Source: Ustulina deusta (taxonomy: Eukaryota > Ascomycota > Sordariomycetes > Xylariales > Xylariaceae). From it: a stretch of DNA of 64,000 nt. Shown here piece by piece: positions 59,775 through 64,000 of the stretch (positions within the stretch are counted from its first letter, which is position 1; the number at the start of each line of letters is the position of its first letter). Position numbers and translations under genes: made by a program. The notes under the pieces were generated by a model that ran no database searches, was not told where the DNA came from, and worked only from the letters and a program-made list of their open reading frames with translations. The DNA is taken from the NCBI GenBank assembly GCA_023159155.1, contig JAJNNX010000027.1, positions 248,001 to 312,000 of the forward strand, in the 5' to 3' direction.

Positions 59775-61961
59775 AATAAGTCTATTTATTAATTCTAAAA
59801 TAATAATAAAAGTATAGCGATTTTTTTATATAATATAGTTAAAATTTTTATAGTTTATATATAGTTTTAAACTTTTATTTTTTTTAAAAATAAATAAAAT
59901 AAAAGCCCTAGCTAAACTTTTAGATTTTTATATCTTTTTATTAGCTATTATTTTTATAAACTATTTTTAAAGTTTTTTAAGTTTGTTCTAAGCTAATAAA
60001 TAAATAAAATAATAATATATTATAGTATTATTTTATAAATTAATTATTAAGTTTTTTTGTTTAAAGTATAAAAAAATTAGCTAAATTATAAAATTTTAAT
60101 AGAACATTTTTAAAACTAGTACAATTTTTTTTAGTTTTTAATTCTTTTAATTAAAATAGTAAAAAAAAATATATAATAGTTTAATAATATTTTTTATTTT
60201 TATAAGCTTTAATAAATTAATAAGCTATAATTAACTTAAAGTGCTTAAGTTTTAAGCTATAAAACTAGCGATTTAAACTTAAATTAAGTATAATTTTTTA
60301 GTTTTTTAATATAATTTAAAAAAAAAGCACTAAACTTTTTTTTAACTAATTATTTTAATTAATAGTAATATAAGCATACTAAAATTTTTAAATTACTTTA
60401 TAGCTATTAATAAGTTTATAAATAATTTAATAAGCGCTATAACTAAAAAATTTATTTTTAGTAATATATTATAAAATATAAATATAAAATAAAGTTTTTT
60501 TTAGTTTGTTATATAAAACAAAAATATAATTAATATAATTATATTTAATATAAAAATCTAAATTAATAAATATTTTTAATAGAGGTTTTTTTAAGCTAAT
60601 AAAATAAATATTATATAAAATATAAAATTAATACAAAACAAATATAAAAAGTTATAGTTCTAGCTTAGATTTTATAGCTAAAATTAAAACTATTTTTTAT
60701 TTTTTTTATTATTATTTAAATATTTATTAAAATATGCTAAAAATTTATATAAACAATTTTAATCTACATAATAGTTATTTTTTTATAAATAGTAAAATAT
60801 ATTAAAGTTTTTTTATTTTTAATTTAATTAAATTTTTTAAATTTAATATTTTTAATTTTTTAATAAGTATTACTAGTTAGATTTTTTATAGTTATAACTA
60901 ATATAACTTATTTTTTTATAATTAAAGCAAAAAAAGTCCTAAGTATTATTATTTTGCTTTAAATAATTATTAAACTTATTTTATAGCTATTTTTAAAATA
61001 TATTAAAAATATATTAATTAAAGTATTTAAAAAATAATAATTTTTTAAATATATAATTATTAAAGAATTACTAATTTACATAAAGTTATTTTAGCTAGTT
61101 ATAATACTAATAATTATTTTAGTTCTAAACTATATTATAATATTTTTAGCTTTAATAAAAATAATTTTTATTATTAAAGTATTTTTATTTAAAAAAGTTT
61201 TAGTATTATTGCTAATTTTAAAGTTTATTAATATTAGTTTAATTAATATTTAAATATAAAAGTTTTTATTAAAGCTTTATAGTTTTAAAAACAAAAATTA
61301 TTAGTTTTTAATAATATTATATTATATTTATTATTATTAATTTTTTTTAAAATAATAAATTATTAAAATTTATAATCTTTTATTAAAATAAATTAGTTAA
61401 TTTTTAATAATATAATATAACTTTTTTATTATTGTTTTGTTATTTTTTTTAAATTTTAATTTAAAACAAATATTAATTAAATATTTTAAAGTTTTAATTA
61501 GCTTATTATTAAGTTCTTTTTAATTACTAGCTAATATTTATAATAATAAAAATTAATTAGCAAATTAAAATCTTAATTTAATTAATAAAATTTTTTTAAT
61601 TAGATTTATAAAAAAAGTAATCCTAGTATGCTTTTTTTTAAAAAAAAACTTAATACTAGTTTTTATAATTTTAGTTTATTTTATTAACTATATAAATAAT
61701 TTAAATCTAAATTTATTAGAACTTTTTTTATAAACTTTTAAATCTAAATTTTAGTTTTTTAATTTATTTAATTTATTAATTATAAATAAATTATATAGTA
61801 AATAAAAAATATTTAAATTTTAAAAAACAATTAAAATTAATATTTAATTTTTTATTATTATTATAATATTTATAATAATAAAGTAATTAATAGTTAGAAC
61901 TATTTAAATCTAACTTATTAAATAATAATAATAAAAATAAAAAAATAAGTAATAAGCTAGA

Positions 61962-62164
61962 TAATAGAAAGACTAATAGGTATATAAATGAAGATGATGA
62001 ATTAAGAAAGAGTGGGTGCGTAGCAGAATATTGGAAGGTCCAATATATCTGTGTGCGAGGTCCCACTCACAGGAGCACAGGCCACCTAGTGTGGACCTGT
62101 CCTGACCTGGGGCATAGGCCACCAATCGAGGTTGCCAGTTCGAGCCCCCTATAGGTCTCTATCA
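61962..62164 (+). mobile_element. Un-mutated 203-bp insertion islet, possibly SINE-like
   Basis: A block of normal composition, flanked by CTAGA at 61957-61961 and 62165-62169, is absent from the sister copy near 55978. It contains a two-part hairpin, GAGTGGG...CCCACTC (62010-62068) enclosing ATATTGGA-AGG-TCCAATAT. Further right is AGTTCGAGCC (62137-62146), close to a polymerase III B box, with GTGCGTAGC as a weak A-box candidate. A tRNA-derived SINE is possible; the spacing of the boxes is wide and there is no poly-A tail, so this is tentative. Confidence 0.55.
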
Positions 62165-62671
62165 CTAGACTTAAAAAAATTATATTATTTTTAGTGCTAA
62201 CTTTTATGTTCTAAATAAAAAGTATAAAAAAAATCTAAAAAATTTAAAGATTTAAAGTTTTCTAGATCTCTAGTTTTTTTTTAATATTTATATTTTTTAA
62301 GTTTTTGTTTTAATATTAATTTATATATACTTATAAGTTAAAATCCCTTTGATTTAAAAACAGATTATTTTTATTTTTTTAACTATTTACTTATTTTTTT
62401 AAGTTTTATTTTAAACTAAATATTTTATTATAATAAAAATTAATTAGTACTTTTAAATTGTAAAGTACTATTATTATTTTAAAAATTAAGTATTAAACTA
62501 TTATTAAGCTTTAATTTTTAATTTTTATTTAAAAAGAATTAGTATAGCTTTATTAGCTATTTATAGCTAATTTATTTTTTTTTAAAAATATTAATTTAAT
62601 TAATAGTCCAGGTTTTTTAGGAGCTATTATATAAATATATTATAAATAACTTTAAAAAAAAGCTTTAAAAT

Positions 62672-62848
62672 TATTATAAATAAAAAGTTTATAAGGTCAA
62701 ATATAATATCTAAAAAGATAAATTATATATTTAGTAAAGTTAGTTTATAAAACTAAAGCTTATAAAAAGAAAATTTTCTATTAAAGTAAGTGCAGATATA
62801 GTATATATATAGTAAATATGCACTAGTCCTAGTCTACCAAGCATAACA
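62672..62848. repeat. LTR4 of family 2 (outer right)
   Basis: A 177-bp copy ending AAGCATAACA, followed by TTATT, the second half of the outer TSD. Confidence 0.85.
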
Positions 62849-62853
62849 TTATT

Positions 62854-64000
62854 AATTTGGGTTTTTTTTTTGTTATTTATAATATTATTTTTTTTAGAAC
62901 TTTTTATATTATTAGTAACTTTTTTAAAATATTTTTAAAGCTTATTATTATTATAAAGTTATTTTTTTAAGTTTAATAATAGCTTTTTATTAAATAAAAA
63001 TATTCTAAGTAAACTTAGCAATAGTTTTTTATATTTTTTAAAAAAATATAAAGCTAGATTATTTTATTTATTATTAGAACTGTTTGATTTGTTTTATAAA
63101 TATAGTAATTTTTGCTTAATATATTTATATTATTATATTATAAAAATTATATATAATTTTATATTATTTTTTGATTTTTTTTAGTTTTAGTAATAAAAAG
63201 CTTTAATATTATTAATAAAAATATTAATTATTATATAAAAATTATTTATTTATTAGTATAACTTTATAAGCTAGTTTAATAAATTAATAATAATAATATT
63301 AGTTTTAATTAATTTATTTTATTTTTTTATAATAATATTATATTTTTAAAAATTATATAAAATAATAATATTAATATAGTTAGTTAATAAGTCTAATATA
63401 TTAAGCTTAGCTTTTAAAATATAAAGTTTAACTAAAAAATAAAAAATTAATTATAAATAGAAATATTATTATAAAAATAATATGTTTTATATATTATAGT
63501 TTAGTTATTAATAAACTATTAGTTTATTAATTAATTTAAGTATTTTTTTAAGTAGTAATAAAAAAAATATTTTAAATATAAAAAAAAAAAAAGCAAAAAG
63601 TAATATTTTTAAAAAGTTTTAATAAAAAAAAATAAAAAAGTTAAATAAAAAGATTACTAAAAATTATATTTTATTAAACATAAAAAATAGTTTTTTTGTT
63701 ACTAGTAGCGCTAAGCTGCTTTGGGCTAATTTGTTTTAAAGGTTTGGTTATAGTTTGGTACTTTTTGGGTTATTTTTGTTCGAGATTTTGTTTAAGTTTT
63801 TTTATTTATTTAAATCTTTGTTTAGATTTTTTTTTATCCAATTTTTTATTTAGATCTTTTTTTTTAAGTATAAAAAAAATACCGCTAGTAATAACTATAA
63901 TATAAAATAATAATTAAAATATAAAAAGTATTTTTAAAGCTAATAAGCTATTATTAATAATAAATATAAACTAAACTAAAATAGTTATAAAATTATAAAG
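62854..64000. other. AT-rich degraded sequence with a one-strand-skewed patch
   Basis: No gene supported. Sequence right of LTR4 is the continuation of whatever the family 2 element entered. At about 63700-63890 lies a T- and G-rich but C-poor patch, bounded by TTACTAGTAGCG and CGCTAGTAATA, which look like imperfect inverted ends. The 69-codon frame inside it has no motif and results from the skewed composition. Confidence 0.45.

Larger units (their letters stand above)
40818..62848. mobile_element. LTR retroelement, family 2, outer copy (interrupted)
   Basis: LTR1 (40818-40996) and LTR4 (62672-62848) share TGTTATAAAT...GGCATAACA ends and are flanked by TTATT at 40813-40817 and 62849-62853. 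The outer copy consists of LTR1, a 1.66-kb segment (40997-42664), then 56669-62671 and LTR4; the part between belongs to a second copy inserted into it. Net of later insertions the element is about 7.6 kb. Orientation is unsure: a polypyrimidine tract just right of LTR2 (CTATTCTTCCTTCTTT) suggests a minus-strand element, while an A-rich tract left of LTR3 and LTR4 would suggest the plus strand. No pol motif was recognised. Confidence 0.8.

Overview
The window reads as nuclear chromatin of a filamentous ascomycete (Pezizomycotina). The evidence is short GT-AG introns with CTAAC/CTAAT-like branch sites, fungus-specific families (CFEM, HET, Zn2Cys6 regulators, an ITR-type sugar transporter), and two long tracts whose sequence is almost only A and T. 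In those tracts, related repeats differ mostly by C/T and G/A, and old reading frames have turned Gln and Trp codons into stops, as expected of repeat-induced point mutation (RIP). The species cannot be named from this.

Layout. Bases 1 to about 8,100 are a left AT-rich tract: a cut-off LTR retroelement (1-2880), then unassigned degraded sequence with two decayed Lys/Asn-rich reading frames and a 15-bp tandem repeat. Bases about 8,100-29,130 are a gene island of ordinary composition. In order it holds a CFEM secreted protein (+), a fragment of a short-chain dehydrogenase, a cytochrome P450 (-), a Zn2Cys6 factor (+), a related factor-like protein without a visible zinc cluster (-), an inositol-type MFS transporter (+), a HET-domain protein (-), a Gfo/Idh/MocA dehydrogenase resembling inositol 2-dehydrogenase (+), and a decayed DUF2235-like gene. 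Bases about 29,130-64,000 are a right AT-rich tract made of nested LTR elements.

The right tract can be dissected from target-site duplications (TSDs). A Ty3/gypsy element on the minus strand (RT, RNase H and IN still readable) is split by a 6.3-kb LTR element (31235-37580, TSD ATTTT). Further right, a 7.7-kb LTR element (family 2) is nested inside another copy of itself: outer LTRs 40818 and 62848 with TSD TTATT, inner LTRs 42665 and 56668 with TSD TATAT. The inner copy entered the acceptor stem of a tRNA-like sequence that both copies carry. The inner copy was in turn hit by a family 1 element in reverse orientation (45223-51262). Four short islets of normal composition (194-287 bp) sit in this degraded sequence, most with their own TSDs and with empty sites visible in the sister copies.

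How the genes may work together. P450 and regulator 1 are divergent, regulators 1 and 2 convergent, regulator 2 and the transporter divergent, and HET and the dehydrogenase divergent. An inositol-type transporter, an inositol-dehydrogenase-like enzyme, a P450 and two regulators within 16 kb suggest a small cyclitol or aromatic-compound uptake and oxidation locus. That link is inference. All gene models were spliced by eye.
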